64,000 nucleotides of DNA from JAWLHU01 sp049325315. GTDB lineage: Bacteria > Bacillota > Sulfobacillia > Symbiobacteriales > Symbiobacteriaceae. A program made the position numbers and the translations under genes. The DNA lies in the NCBI GenBank assembly GCA_049325315.1, contig JBMONB010000083.1, positions 186,001 through 250,000 of the forward strand, in the 5' to 3' direction. Shown piece after piece: positions 7,944 to 16,503 of this stretch. Positions within the stretch are counted from its first letter, which is position 1; every line of letters begins with the position of its first letter. The notes beneath the pieces are model-generated. The model was not told the origin of the DNA, searched no databases, and saw only the letters and a list, made by a program, of their open reading frames with translations.

Positions 7944-9442
7944 GCGACCGGTTTGATGCCGAACTGAAGAAGGCGCTGAAGGATTCCACCGCCAGGTCGC
8001 TCGAGGGCTGGGAGTTTACCCCGGCTATGCGCCAGACCGTCCTGAAGCGGATCGCTGAGGAGGAGGGGCCCGCTGATCCCGTTCCCGCCCGCCGCTCCCG
8101 ACCGGTACCGACCCGCCCGCTGATGTGGATGGCGGCCGCCGCCGCGGCCTTCGTCGTCGCCTTCAACATGATGCAGCTGGACCTCGGTTTCGGCGGCGGT
8201 GCCGCCAAGCAGTCGGAGGCGCCCATGTCCGGCGCTGCCCGGTCGACTGCTTCCAAGCCTGCCGCCCCTGTGGCAAAGGAGTCACCATCGGCAGAGCATG
8301 CTGTGGTCTCGACCCCCGGGACCAAGGGGGAAGAGAAGTCGGGCCAAGGTGCCAACACGGCGGCAACGACCGAGTCGTCGTCGACACTCAAGGTGGCGGC
8401 TGCCGACCAGGCGAAGGAGACGGAGTCCGCCGCCATGGCGGCGCCCGCAAGCCCGGCCCGGCTTCATCTGGTGGTTCCAGAGGCAACGGCATCCGACGAG
8501 GTGGGAATCGCCCTGAAGGCGCCCGGCGGGCAGAGCCCCGGCATCATGGCCGTGGGCCCCGAGGTGCTTGGCATGGCCCGGACCGGGGCGAATGCGGCGG
8601 TCCGAACCCGTGAGACGCTCCAGTTGGTGGATGGTGACGGCGGACTGATCTGGGAAAAGTCGCTCGCAGGCGGCCCGGGTCCGGTGGTGACCCTGAACGG
8701 GAAGATCGCCACCAGCGCCGGCAGCGACCTCTACCGCTTCAATACCGAGGGGCGTCAGGAGTTGCGGGTGACCCTCCACGCCGCGCCGGAGGGGATCTTC
8801 CTAAGCCCCGACGACCGCATCGCCGCCCTGGTGGGCGATCAGCTGCTGGTCTATGAACAGGGCAAGCTCCGGTTCCGGGTGAACGGTCTGGGTGCAGGGT
8901 TCGCCGCCTTCGGCCCCGATGGCTCCTTGGCGGTGACCGGCAAGGAAGGGTTCCGGCTCTTCAGCCGGGATGGCGCCCTTCTCTGGACCGCGCCCCCACC
9001 GGGCAACGGCCTGGGCATCACCTTCGCCGGCGGCGGTGAGGTGGTCGTGGCCGACGGGCAGGCGTTCCACCGGTCGGGCCAGCCGCTCTGGAGAGCCCCG
9101 ATTCGCACGCAGGGCGTTTTCACCCTGGGCGCCGACGGCCCGGTTGTGCTCTGGGACAGCAAGAGCCTGACCCTGGTCCGCCCCGAGGACGGCACCGAGA
9201 TCTGGACCGCTGCGCACGGCGGCCGGCAGACCCTGCAGGTCGCCTCCTCCGACAGCGGCGACCAGGTGGCGGTTCTGGCCAGCGTCGACGAGGGTGCAGC
9301 CGTCTGGGTCCTCAACCGGGCCGGCGGGCAGCGGTACGCCGAGAAGCTCCCGTCTCAGCCCTTGGGCGTGGCGGTGGAGGGCGACACCCTCCTGCTCCTC
9401 ACGGAGAATGGGGTCGAGAGCCGGGCCCTGCCGCCCCGATAA
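7940..9442 (+). CDS. Probable anti-sigma factor with extracytoplasmic PQQ/WD-like propeller
   Basis: A 500-residue protein coupled (ATGA overlap) to the ECF sigma gene. Residues 1-50 form a short charged cytoplasmic part lacking the usual zinc-finger HxxxCxxC; about 55-75 is one membrane segment ('LMWMAAAAAAFVVAFNMM'); 80-165 is a low-complexity Ala/Ser/Pro/Glu linker; and the rest shows repeated blades of the type 'DGGLIWEKSL' and 'DGALLWTAPP', as in PQQ-type propellers. The architecture suggests that the outer propeller senses a ligand or protein and the short inner part holds the sigma factor. Function is inferred from operon position and topology. Confidence 0.78.
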   Translation: MSDRFDAELKKALKDSTARSLEGWEFTPAMRQTVLKRIAEEEGPADPVPARRSRPVPTRPLMWMAAAAAAFVVAFNMMQLDLGFGGGAAKQSEAPMSGAARSTASKPAAPVAKESPSAEHAVVSTPGTKGEEKSGQGANTAATTESSSTLKVAAADQAKETESAAMAAPASPARLHLVVPEATASDEVGIALKAPGGQSPGIMAVGPEVLGMARTGANAAVRTRETLQLVDGDGGLIWEKSLAGGPGPVVTLNGKIATSAGSDLYRFNTEGRQELRVTLHAAPEGIFLSPDDRIAALVGDQLLVYEQGKLRFRVNGLGAGFAAFGPDGSLAVTGKEGFRLFSRDGALLWTAPPPGNGLGITFAGGGEVVVADGQAFHRSGQPLWRAPIRTQGVFTLGADGPVVLWDSKSLTLVRPEDGTEIWTAAHGGRQTLQVASSDSGDQVAVLASVDEGAAVWVLNRAGGQRYAEKLPSQPLGVAVEGDTLLLLTENGVESRALPPR

Positions 9443-9452
9443 AGGCAAGGAC

Positions 9453-9488
9453 GACCCGCACTGCCTGCGCAAGGCAGTGCGGGTCTTT
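9453..9488 (+). terminator. Rho-independent terminator after the sigma/anti-sigma operon
   Basis: GACCCGCACTGCC (9453-9465) and GGCAGTGCGGGTC (9473-9485) form a perfect 13-bp stem, followed by TTT. It separates the sigma/anti-sigma pair from the lipoprotein gene at 9555. Confidence 0.8.
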
Positions 9489-9554
9489 CACAATGGATGA
9501 ACGGTTTACCTCCTTTAGTCGTCTGAATCAACAGACAGGAAGGAGGGATTACCT

Positions 9555-10811
9555 GTGCAAACCCTGAAGAGTCGGCCGAGAATCGCGTTGCTCGCCTTGC
9601 TGCTGCTCCTTGCCAACCTGTTCGGCTGTGCCCAGCCACCCCCTCCGGCCCCGGTCCTCGCCCCCGCCGTGGAGAACCCGACCTTCAGCCGAACCCCTCC
9701 GGTGGCGAACTGGACATTTCGTAAGAAGGCCTGGTCTGAGCCGCCCCGGGAGCCGGCGCAGAAGGGCAATCCCTTCGCCGTCGATCTGCGGCTGGCCGAC
9801 CTCAGGGGCGTGGACCTCCGCCAGAGCGGCGAGGTGCTGATCAACCACGCCCTCTTTGATACCGATACCAAATGGCCGTCGGAAATGCCCGCAAAGTTTG
9901 ATCCCGCGAAGATCATGGAGCTGGGCAAGAACCCCGGGCTGGGTGTGCGGGCGCTTCACCGTGACGGCGTGACAGGGCGGGGGATTCACGTAGCCTTTCT
10001 GGACCAGACGCTGCTGCTGGAGCACGAGGAGTATGCCGGGCGCATCCTGCGTTACGACGAGATCGGACGGGTCGAGACGCAGGCGGCAATGCACGGGGCG
10101 GCGGTCACCTCCCTGCTGGCCGGGAGGTCCACCGGCGTGGCGCCCGACGTCATCATCACCTACTACGCCGTGCAGGTTTCTGCGGGCAGGAGCCGGACCT
10201 TCACCTACCTGGCCGAGGCGATCAACCGAATCGTGGACGAGAACGCCAAGCTCCCCGATGCCGAGAAGATCCGGGTCATCGGGGCAGCGATCGGCTGGAG
10301 TCCCAAGGAGGAGGGGTACGAAGAGATCGACAAGGCCGTCAGGCGCGCCAGGGCGGAGGGCGTCTTTGTCATCTCCTCCAGTGTGGACAAGTACTACGCC
10401 TTCAAGTTCCACGGCCTGGGCCGGCACCCCCTGGCCGACCCCGATCGCCACAACTCCTACCGGCCCGGGGATTTTTGGGCGGAGCAGTACTACCGGTCCC
10501 CGGAATCATACCAGAAGCAGTTCCTGAATGGCCGGATCCTGGTGCCGATGGACTCGCGGACCACCGCCGCCCCCACTGGAAAGTCCGCCTATGCCTTTTA
10601 CCGGCAGGGCGGCTGGAGCTGGTCGATCCCGTACCTCGTTGGGGTCTACGCCATGGGGCTGCAGGTCCGACCGAACCTGACACCCGATGAGTTCTACCAG
10701 GCGGCGCTGGAGACCGGCTGGTACACCGAGTTCACCCACGACGGCAAGTCGCACCGGCTCGGGCCGGTCATCAACCCGGCGGGAATCGTAGAGCGCCTCC
10801 GGAGCCTTTAG
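9555..10811 (+). CDS. Subtilase (S8)-like lipoprotein with an atypical active site
   Basis: A 418-residue protein with a lipoprotein signal peptide; the lipobox 'LFGC' places the lipidated Cys at 25. The S8 pattern is recognisable but divergent: Asp150 in 'VAFLDQ', His180 in 'MHGAAVTSLLAG', and Ser355 in 'GWSWSIPYLVG', where normal subtilases have GTSMAAP. The oxyanion Asn block ('AAGN') is replaced by 'ISSSVD' near 273-278, so activity may be reduced or lost. It is anchored outside the cell, next to the sigma/anti-sigma pair, and could be part of its signal chain. It meets the next gene tail to tail with a four-base overlap. Confidence 0.75.
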   Translation: MQTLKSRPRIALLALLLLLANLFGCAQPPPPAPVLAPAVENPTFSRTPPVANWTFRKKAWSEPPREPAQKGNPFAVDLRLADLRGVDLRQSGEVLINHALFDTDTKWPSEMPAKFDPAKIMELGKNPGLGVRALHRDGVTGRGIHVAFLDQTLLLEHEEYAGRILRYDEIGRVETQAAMHGAAVTSLLAGRSTGVAPDVIITYYAVQVSAGRSRTFTYLAEAINRIVDENAKLPDAEKIRVIGAAIGWSPKEEGYEEIDKAVRRARAEGVFVISSSVDKYYAFKFHGLGRHPLADPDRHNSYRPGDFWAEQYYRSPESYQKQFLNGRILVPMDSRTTAAPTGKSAYAFYRQGGWSWSIPYLVGVYAMGLQVRPNLTPDEFYQAALETGWYTEFTHDGKSHRLGPVINPAGIVERLRSL

Positions 10812-12052
10812 GCCCGGCGCAGCGCCTCGCCCAGCCGGTCGATCTCCTCCAGGGTGTTGTAATGGAGGAGGCTGACCCGGACCGCCTCGCCCCCGTACTC
10901 AGCGGCCAGCCGGGTCATCTGCCGGATGGCCAGGTAGTTCCCCGTGCGGGCCTCAATGCCGGCCGCCTCCAGGTGGCGGGCCAGATCGCCCGGCGCCCGG
11001 CCGTTCAGGTTAAAGGAGATGATCGGCACGTCGGGCTGACCGTAGATCACGGCGCCCTCCACGGCGCTGATTCGCTCCTTCAGGGCGGCAGTCAACTCCT
11101 GCTCGTAGGCCCCGATCGCCTGCATGGCCATCCGCAGCCGCTCCCGCCGCGAGGCCGGCGCCTCGCCGCCGGTGACCGCAGCGGCGGCGGTGCCCAGCAT
11201 CTCCAGGTACTCCAGCGTGCCCAGGAAGCCGGCGGCGCCCTCGTGGTTCTGGGTGCCCAGCTCCAGCTTGGCGGCGTGGGCGGTGCCCAGCTCAAAGCGC
11301 CCCGCCTCCCGGCTGACCAGCTCGCCCAGCTGCCAGCCGCCCAGGCGGGCCGGGTTGATGGCGAGGAAGCCCAGGTGCGGGCCGAAGAGCTTGTAGGCCG
11401 AGGCGACGGCGAAGTCCAGGTCCCACTCATCGAAGGCCATGGGCAGATGCGGCGCCCCGGCGACGCCATCGACGAAGATCAGCGCCCCCGCCTCGTGGGC
11501 CAGCCGGGCCAGCAGCGCCAGGTCGTTGACCACGCCGGTGGCGTTGGAGACCCAGCCGCAGGCCACCAGCTTGGGCCGCCGGGCCAGCAGCTCCCGGTAG
11601 GCGGCCAGGTCCAGCCGCCCGTCGGGCCCCAGCGGCACCGCTGCGACCTCGACCCCCCGGCTGGCCATCTCCTCCCAGGGGAGCACGTTGGCCTGGTGGT
11701 CCAGGTCGGTGGTCAGGATCAGGTCGCCCGCCTCCAGGTCCCGCCCCAGGTGGTGGGCGACCAGGGCGGTCAGGCTGGTGCCGTTCAGCCCCAGGGCGAT
11801 CTGCTCCGCACGGGTGCCGGCGAAGTCGGCCACCGCGGCCCGCAGGTCGTAGATCAGCCGCTGCATCCGCTCCTGGCGGGCGAAGACCGAGCCCTTCTGG
11901 GCGTTGTGGTGCAGCAGGTGGTCGGTCACCCGGTCGATCGCCCCCCGGGGCAGCTGCGCTCCGGCGGCGTTGTCAAAGAGGATCGAGTCGCCCTGCAGGG
12001 CGGGAAAGTGGTGGCGCATGCGCAGGAACAGGTCACCCAGCGGCGTGGACAT
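10808..12052 (-). CDS. Class V aminotransferase / cysteine desulfurase-like protein
   Basis: A 414-residue PLP enzyme of the SufS/Csd fold: 'DLDHQAN' (His119, cofactor stacking), 'FVDGVAGAPH' (Asp195), and 'SAYKLFGPH' with the PLP-binding Lys221. The active-site Cys loop of true SufS enzymes is not obvious near the C-terminus, so it belongs with the 'cysteine desulfurase-like' group whose substrate is unclear. No suf or isc genes are nearby. The start is ATG 12052 with AAGGAG upstream. Confidence 0.88.
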   Translation of the reverse strand: MSTPLGDLFLRMRHHFPALQGDSILFDNAAGAQLPRGAIDRVTDHLLHHNAQKGSVFARQERMQRLIYDLRAAVADFAGTRAEQIALGLNGTSLTALVAHHLGRDLEAGDLILTTDLDHQANVLPWEEMASRGVEVAAVPLGPDGRLDLAAYRELLARRPKLVACGWVSNATGVVNDLALLARLAHEAGALIFVDGVAGAPHLPMAFDEWDLDFAVASAYKLFGPHLGFLAINPARLGGWQLGELVSREAGRFELGTAHAAKLELGTQNHEGAAGFLGTLEYLEMLGTAAAAVTGGEAPASRRERLRMAMQAIGAYEQELTAALKERISAVEGAVIYGQPDVPIISFNLNGRAPGDLARHLEAAGIEARTGNYLAIRQMTRLAAEYGGEAVRVSLLHYNTLEEIDRLGEALRRA

Positions 12053-12219
12053 GCGATAAACTCCTTCCGTATGGGGAACGATGGTACCTTAGAAGTTTGC
12101 TCTTCCCGGACCAACTCCTGCGTATTCCCGATGGTTAAGGCTTGCCAAGAGAACCCTTCCTGGGACAGAATAGGGAGGAGGAACGCCGTTATCTCCTCTT
12201 CGTGATAGGAGGTCTACCC

Positions 12220-12372
12220 GTGAACTTCTGGATCTGGATTCTTGCCCTCGCCGCCGCCAGCGCTATCGTTTACTACGCTCTTTCCATCAACGGCAAGGTC
12301 GAGCATGCCGGCGGGCATGACGACCACGGCCATGGTCACGACGACCATGGGCATGGGCACGGGCACCACTAG
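12220..12372 (+). CDS. Small membrane peptide with a His/Asp-rich tail (50 aa)
   Basis: GTG 12220 is preceded by ATAGGAGGT (12205-12213). The product has one N-terminal membrane segment (residues 2-20, 'FWIWILALAAASAIVYYAL') and a tail made almost wholly of Gly, His and Asp ('HDDHGHGHDDHGHGHGHH'). Such tails bind Zn, Ni, Co or Cu. It is a single gene with its own terminator just downstream. Role in metal storage or chaperoning is inference; no transporter is adjacent. Confidence 0.7.
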   Translation: MNFWIWILALAAASAIVYYALSINGKVEHAGGHDDHGHGHDDHGHGHGHH

Positions 12373-12400
12373 CGTAGCCCACGGTTCTGACTATCGCGAC

Positions 12401-12435
12401 GCCCGCCGTCACGCATGTCGTCACGGCGGGCTTTG
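12401..12435 (+). terminator. Terminator after the His-rich peptide gene
   Basis: GCCCGCCGT (12401-12409) pairs with ACGGCGGGC (12423-12431), followed by TTTG. Confidence 0.65.
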
Positions 12436-12480
12436 CCTCATACGAGTGACCCACTAACCGGCAAGGGAGTTGCATCCAAG

Positions 12481-13368
12481 GTGGATGTTATCAAGATCTC
12501 ACCGCGCGGGTACTGCTATGGCGTGGTCGACGCCATTCAGCTCGTCAAGCAGGTGGCCCGGGATCCGAATGCGCCCCGGCCCATCTACGTGCTGGGGTTG
12601 ATCGTGCACAACCACCACGTGGTGGAGGAGATGGAGTCGCTGGGGGTCATCTCCCTGGACGGCGAGGACCGGCTCAGCCTGCTGGAGCAGGTGGAGTCCG
12701 GCACCGTGGTCTTCACCGCCCACGGGGTCTCCCCCGCCGTGAAGGTCCGGGCGAAGCAGAAGGGGCTTCATATCATCGATGCCACCTGCCCCGATGTGAC
12801 CAAGACCCACCGGCTGATCGAGGAGCTGGTGGGGCAGGGGTATGAGATCTTCTACATCGGCAAGAAGGGGCACCCGGAGCCCGAGGGCGCTGTGGGCGTT
12901 GCCCCCGCGCATGTGCACCTTGTGGAGCGGGAGTCCGACCTCGACCGCTTCGCCTTCGGCTCCGACCAGAAGCTGGCGGTCACCAACCAGACCACCCTCT
13001 CCCAGTGGGACACCCGTCTCCTCATGGATAAGATCAAGGAGCGCTGGCCACAGACCGAGGTCTACAACGAGATCTGTATGGCGACCCAGCTCCGGCAGGA
13101 GGCGGTGGCCAAGCAGGCGCCCGAGGCCGAGTTGGTGATCGTGGTAGGCGACAAGCGTTCGAACAACTCGAACCGGCTGGTCCAGGTCGCCCGTGAGCTT
13201 GCCGGCCGGGAGGCCTACCTGGTGGACAACGTGAGCGAGGTGAACCCCGAGTGGCTGAAGGGGAAGAAGCGGGTCGCCGTCACCTCCGGCGCCTCGACGC
13301 CTACCCAGATCACCCGCGAGGTGGTCCGGTACCTGGAGCAGTTCAACCTTGAGGTGGAGGAGCGCTGA
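12481..13368 (+). CDS. ispH: 4-hydroxy-3-methylbut-2-enyl diphosphate reductase
   Basis: The last enzyme of the MEP pathway, making IPP and DMAPP from HMBPP with an iron-sulfur cluster. With start GTG 12481 (AAGGGAG about 11 bases upstream) the product has 295 residues and the three cluster cysteines: Cys12 in 'YCYGV', Cys103 in 'DATCPDVTKTH' and Cys199 in 'NEICMATQ'. The substrate-binding 'HNHHVV' and 'TAHGV' blocks are also present. The next gene begins five bases after the stop (TTG 13374), so the two are probably co-transcribed. Confidence 0.93.
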   Translation: MDVIKISPRGYCYGVVDAIQLVKQVARDPNAPRPIYVLGLIVHNHHVVEEMESLGVISLDGEDRLSLLEQVESGTVVFTAHGVSPAVKVRAKQKGLHIIDATCPDVTKTHRLIEELVGQGYEIFYIGKKGHPEPEGAVGVAPAHVHLVERESDLDRFAFGSDQKLAVTNQTTLSQWDTRLLMDKIKERWPQTEVYNEICMATQLRQEAVAKQAPEAELVIVVGDKRSNNSNRLVQVARELAGREAYLVDNVSEVNPEWLKGKKRVAVTSGASTPTQITREVVRYLEQFNLEVEER

Positions 13369-13373
13369 GGCTA

Positions 13374-14204
13374 TTGCGGACGGAGGGGGAACTTCGGGCC
13401 CTGATCAGCCTGCTGGCCGACGAGGAGGAAGGGATCGCCCGGGCGGCCTGGGACGCCCTGCTGCAGGCGGGAGATGACGCCGTTCCCCACCTGCAGGAGG
13501 CGTTCAACGCCGCCGATGTCACCCTGCGCGGCCGGGCCCGGGCCCTGTTGGAGGAGATCCGGCTGGGGGCTCTGGAGGAGCGCTGGCGCCAGTATCTCCG
13601 GGATCCGGGCGAGCTGATCGACCTGGAGCGGGGCTGCCTGCTCCTGGCCGGTATCACCGGGACCGAGGTGAACGAGCGGTCGGTCCAGTCCTTTCTGGAT
13701 GTGGTCGCCGGCACCGTGCGCGCCCACATGGTGGCCGCCGGCGGGCTTCAGGCCCTGGGGGAGGTCCTCTTCGACAACCTGGGCTTCCGGGGCGGCGATT
13801 TCGACAACCCCGACCATCACTACCTGCCCGCTGTGCTGGAGCGGCGGCGGGGGCTGCCCATCGCCCTGGCGGCCGTCTATATCATCGTCGGGAAACGGGC
13901 CGGCCTGCCGGTCTACGGCGTGGCCATGCCCGACCACTTCCTCGCCCTTTACGAGCACGCCGACCAGCCCGCCTATGTCGACTGCTTCAACCGGGGCCAG
14001 ATCTACCGGTACGAAACGCTGCACAACCTCCTCACCCGCCGCGGGATCTCGTACCCCGATCAGATTCTCGCCCCCTGCAGCCACCGCTTTATCCTCTACC
14101 GCATGCTGAACAACCTGGAGCGGGTCTACAGCGACACCCAGAACCACCGCCTGGCCGAGCGCGTCCGCCGGTGGCGGTCGTACATTCAGGTACAGCGGGC
14201 GTAG
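13374..14204 (+). CDS. SirB1-like transglutaminase-fold / TPR protein
   Basis: A 276-residue protein. The centre carries the SirB1 (Transglut_core2) signature: 'DNPDHHYLPAVLERRRGLPIALAAVY', then 'GVAMPDHFL' and 'YVDCFNRG'. The C-terminus is helical with TPR-like features ('RMLNNLERVYSDTQNH'). The N-terminal 60 residues look like a HEAT-type helical repeat. Its biochemical role is not established; the family often sits beside translation or isoprenoid genes. TTG start with GAGG upstream; co-transcribed with ispH. Confidence 0.8.
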   Translation: MRTEGELRALISLLADEEEGIARAAWDALLQAGDDAVPHLQEAFNAADVTLRGRARALLEEIRLGALEERWRQYLRDPGELIDLERGCLLLAGITGTEVNERSVQSFLDVVAGTVRAHMVAAGGLQALGEVLFDNLGFRGGDFDNPDHHYLPAVLERRRGLPIALAAVYIIVGKRAGLPVYGVAMPDHFLALYEHADQPAYVDCFNRGQIYRYETLHNLLTRRGISYPDQILAPCSHRFILYRMLNNLERVYSDTQNHRLAERVRRWRSYIQVQRA

Positions 14205-14220
14205 CATTTCCGACAACCTG

Positions 14221-14248
14221 AAGGCCGGGGGCTGACTCCCCGGCCTTT
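14221..14248 (+). terminator. Bidirectional terminator between sirB1-like and nudix genes
   Basis: AAGGCCGGGG and CCCCGGCCTT form a ten-base stem, with T-richness on the plus-strand side. It lies between two convergent stops (14204 and 14259). Confidence 0.75.
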
Positions 14249-14258
14249 GCCGCGCTCG

Positions 14259-14735
14259 CTAGCTATGGTTGACGATGTGCTGAACCCCCGACTGAGGGCT
14301 GCGCAGCGCCTTCGTTAGAAAGGCGGGGCGGAGCGGTACCCCGTCCAGGTCTTCGAGGCGGAACCAGCGGAGGTTCAGCTTGTAGGTGCCGTCCACCACG
14401 CCGTGCCAGTTTCGGGACTTGTCCAGGATCGCCGGGTCGGTGAACCTTACGGTGTAGTAGAACCCGATCTCGTGGTGCGGGCGCCCATCCAGCGTGAAGA
14501 AGTTCTCCACCACCATCTGGAGCGGGCCCAGTTCGATCTCGGTGGACAGCTCCTCGGTCATCTCCCGCCGGAGCGTCTCGGGCGTGGGCTCCATCATGTC
14601 CACCCGGCCGCCGGGCAGGAACCAGAAGGAGGGATTCGCCTGGGACTGGCAGAGCAGCACGTAGCCGTCATCCACAGCGATGCCCGCGGCGCGGAAGTTG
14701 AAGATCCCCTGGCCCATGTCGACGCAGATCATCAT
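14259..14735 (-). CDS. Nudix hydrolase
   Basis: A 158-residue protein with a complete Nudix box: Gly, x5, Glu, x7, then 'REMTEELS' within 'GGRVDMMEPTP...'. Members hydrolyse nucleoside diphosphates linked to another moiety; the box ends in a Ser-containing variant, and the substrate is unknown. It lies 38 bases downstream of the SDR gene in the same direction and is probably co-transcribed. Confidence 0.88.
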   Translation of the reverse strand: MMICVDMGQGIFNFRAAGIAVDDGYVLLCQSQANPSFWFLPGGRVDMMEPTPETLRREMTEELSTEIELGPLQMVVENFFTLDGRPHHEIGFYYTVRFTDPAILDKSRNWHGVVDGTYKLNLRWFRLEDLDGVPLRPAFLTKALRSPQSGVQHIVNHS

Positions 14736-14773
14736 TGGATCGTTTTCCTCCCCGAAACGTTGTTGCGGCTGCC

Positions 14774-15559
14774 TTACAGGCCGTAAACCCGCCGGATGAT
14801 TCGGTCGGCCAGCCCGGGCAGCCGGGTCCCGGCCCAGCAGAGCAGGCGGTCACGCAGCGTGGCGTAGACATCGCGCTCGCCCCGCGCCACCGCCCGGACA
14901 ACCCGCCGGGCCACCACCTCTGCGGGGACCCGGTGGAGTCTCACCTTGCGGATATCCTGCCCGCCCAGGGCGTTGGCCCGGAAGTTCGACTCCGTGGAGC
15001 CGGGGTAGACCGAGACCACCTTCACCCCATGGGGCGCCACCTCCAGCCGCAGGGCGTCGGAGATGGCGTTCAGCGCGTGCTTCGAGGCGTTGTACCCCCC
15101 TGTGTAGGGGGTGGAGATCTTGCCGAGCACCGAGGAGATCTGCACGATCGTGCCGCCCCCGGCTGCCTTCATGTCGGGCAGGAAGGCCTGAATCACCCGG
15201 ACCGCCCCCAGCAGATTGACCTCCAGGCAATCGCGCCATCGGTCGAGGTCGAGCGACTCCACCGGTCCGTTCATGCCGACCCCGGCGTTGTTCACCAGCA
15301 CATCGACCTGGCCCGTGACCGATCGGCTCACCTCGGCCAGACGGGTCACCTGCTCCCCGTCGGTCACATCGGTGGGCAGCGTGAGCACCCGGCCCGCCAT
15401 TCCCTCTGCCTGCAGGCCGGCGGCCACCTCGTAGAGGAGCGACTCGCTCCGGGCGGCCAGCACCAGGTGCGCTCCCTCCTGCGCAAAGGTCCTGGCCATC
15501 GCCCTGCCGATTCCCATCGATGCCCCGGTGATCACCACCGTCTTCCCCGAAAAGCGCAT
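14774..15559 (-). CDS. Short-chain dehydrogenase/reductase
   Basis: A 261-residue classical SDR: 'TGASMGIG' cofactor motif near residue 10, 'NNAG' near 90, the catalytic Ser in 'ISSVLGK', and 'YNASK' (Tyr-x3-Lys). Start ATG 15559 has GGAGG ten bases upstream; an in-frame ATG at 15577 is less well placed. Substrate unknown. Upstream of and collinear with the Nudix gene. Confidence 0.9.
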   Translation of the reverse strand: MRFSGKTVVITGASMGIGRAMARTFAQEGAHLVLAARSESLLYEVAAGLQAEGMAGRVLTLPTDVTDGEQVTRLAEVSRSVTGQVDVLVNNAGVGMNGPVESLDLDRWRDCLEVNLLGAVRVIQAFLPDMKAAGGGTIVQISSVLGKISTPYTGGYNASKHALNAISDALRLEVAPHGVKVVSVYPGSTESNFRANALGGQDIRKVRLHRVPAEVVARRVVRAVARGERDVYATLRDRLLCWAGTRLPGLADRIIRRVYGL

Positions 15560-15730
15560 GTGCTGTAATGCCTCCATCTGCCCTGCTCGCGTTCCTTTCC
15601 AATTCGGGAAGGCGTCATCCTCCTCCTGCGGATTCCACCGATGAAGGCGTGAACTGGGAGGAAAATCCGCTGTTGCCAGCGAATGTATGACAGGTGGTTC
15701 CATGATTTCCGTAAGGAGGGAGAAAGCGGC

Positions 15731-16366
15731 GTGGGCGAGTTTCTGGTCAACCTCTTCGTCCGGTCGGCAGAGCGCGATGCGGTGGTAGATGCGGTCAAGC
15801 CCATCCTCCGTCCGGCCTACGTGCGGGCCAACACCCAGAGCAGGCTGCACCACGAGGACACGGCGCTGTACGTCGCGCCCAGCATCCGCGGGTGGGTGGG
15901 GATCTTCGACCTGCTGATGGAGGCGCAAGATGAGCGGCTCTGTGAGCAGGCGGTCCGGGAGCTTTCCGCCTCGCTCCAGACGGTCGCCCTCACCTTCCTC
16001 ATGCACGACGGGGAGTTCATCCGGTACTGGCTGGCCCGTGGCGGGAGGTTGTTGGACCGGTACCACTCTGCCCCCGACTACTTCGGCCCCGTCACAACCG
16101 CTGAGATGAAGCGGTTGCAAGGCAGGCCGGCGATCCTGGCCGACGCCTGCGGCAAGCCGCTGGCGGCCCTCGCCATCGCCCGGACCCTGCGCGACCCCGA
16201 CTGGGAAGGGCTCGGGAGCGAGATGTTGGAGACGATCTGCGAGTCCCTTGAGATCCCGAACCTGCGGGTGGGGTTCAATACCATGGCACACGATGTCGAG
16301 GAGGGCACGGTGGAGGGGTGGGAGGCGTTCCGGGCCGTCAGCCTGCGCGAACTGCTCGGAGCGTAA
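15731..16366 (+). CDS. Hypothetical protein (211 aa)
   Basis: GTG 15731 has a strong RBS (AAGGAGGGAG at about 15712-15721), so I prefer it to the upstream ATG at 15683. The protein is soluble and mainly helical, with a conserved-looking end ('NLRVGFNTMAHDVEEGTVEGWEAFR') but no motif I can name. It is divergent from the SDR gene across about 170 bases. Function unknown. Confidence 0.75.
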   Translation: MGEFLVNLFVRSAERDAVVDAVKPILRPAYVRANTQSRLHHEDTALYVAPSIRGWVGIFDLLMEAQDERLCEQAVRELSASLQTVALTFLMHDGEFIRYWLARGGRLLDRYHSAPDYFGPVTTAEMKRLQGRPAILADACGKPLAALAIARTLRDPDWEGLGSEMLETICESLEIPNLRVGFNTMAHDVEEGTVEGWEAFRAVSLRELLGA

Positions 16367-16412
16367 ATGTAGCGATTCCCTCGCCTCGGGCCCGCTTTCC
16401 CGTACTCATCCG

Positions 16413-16441
16413 TTGACTTTACATACTAAATATGGTAGTAT
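16413..16441 (+). promoter_or_regulatory. Promoter of the large subtilase gene with an overlapping palindrome
   Basis: TTGACT (16413-16418), 17-base spacer, TAGTAT (16436-16441). The spacer and -10 are covered by the inverted repeat ATACTA-N7-TAGTAT (16423-16441), a probable operator whose repressor would block polymerase. Confidence 0.65.
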
Positions 16442-16503
16442 TTGGCTAACCAGCATGATGTGTGGCTTGCCCACTCGTATCCTTCGTGGAGGGGGTCGGT
16501 TCA

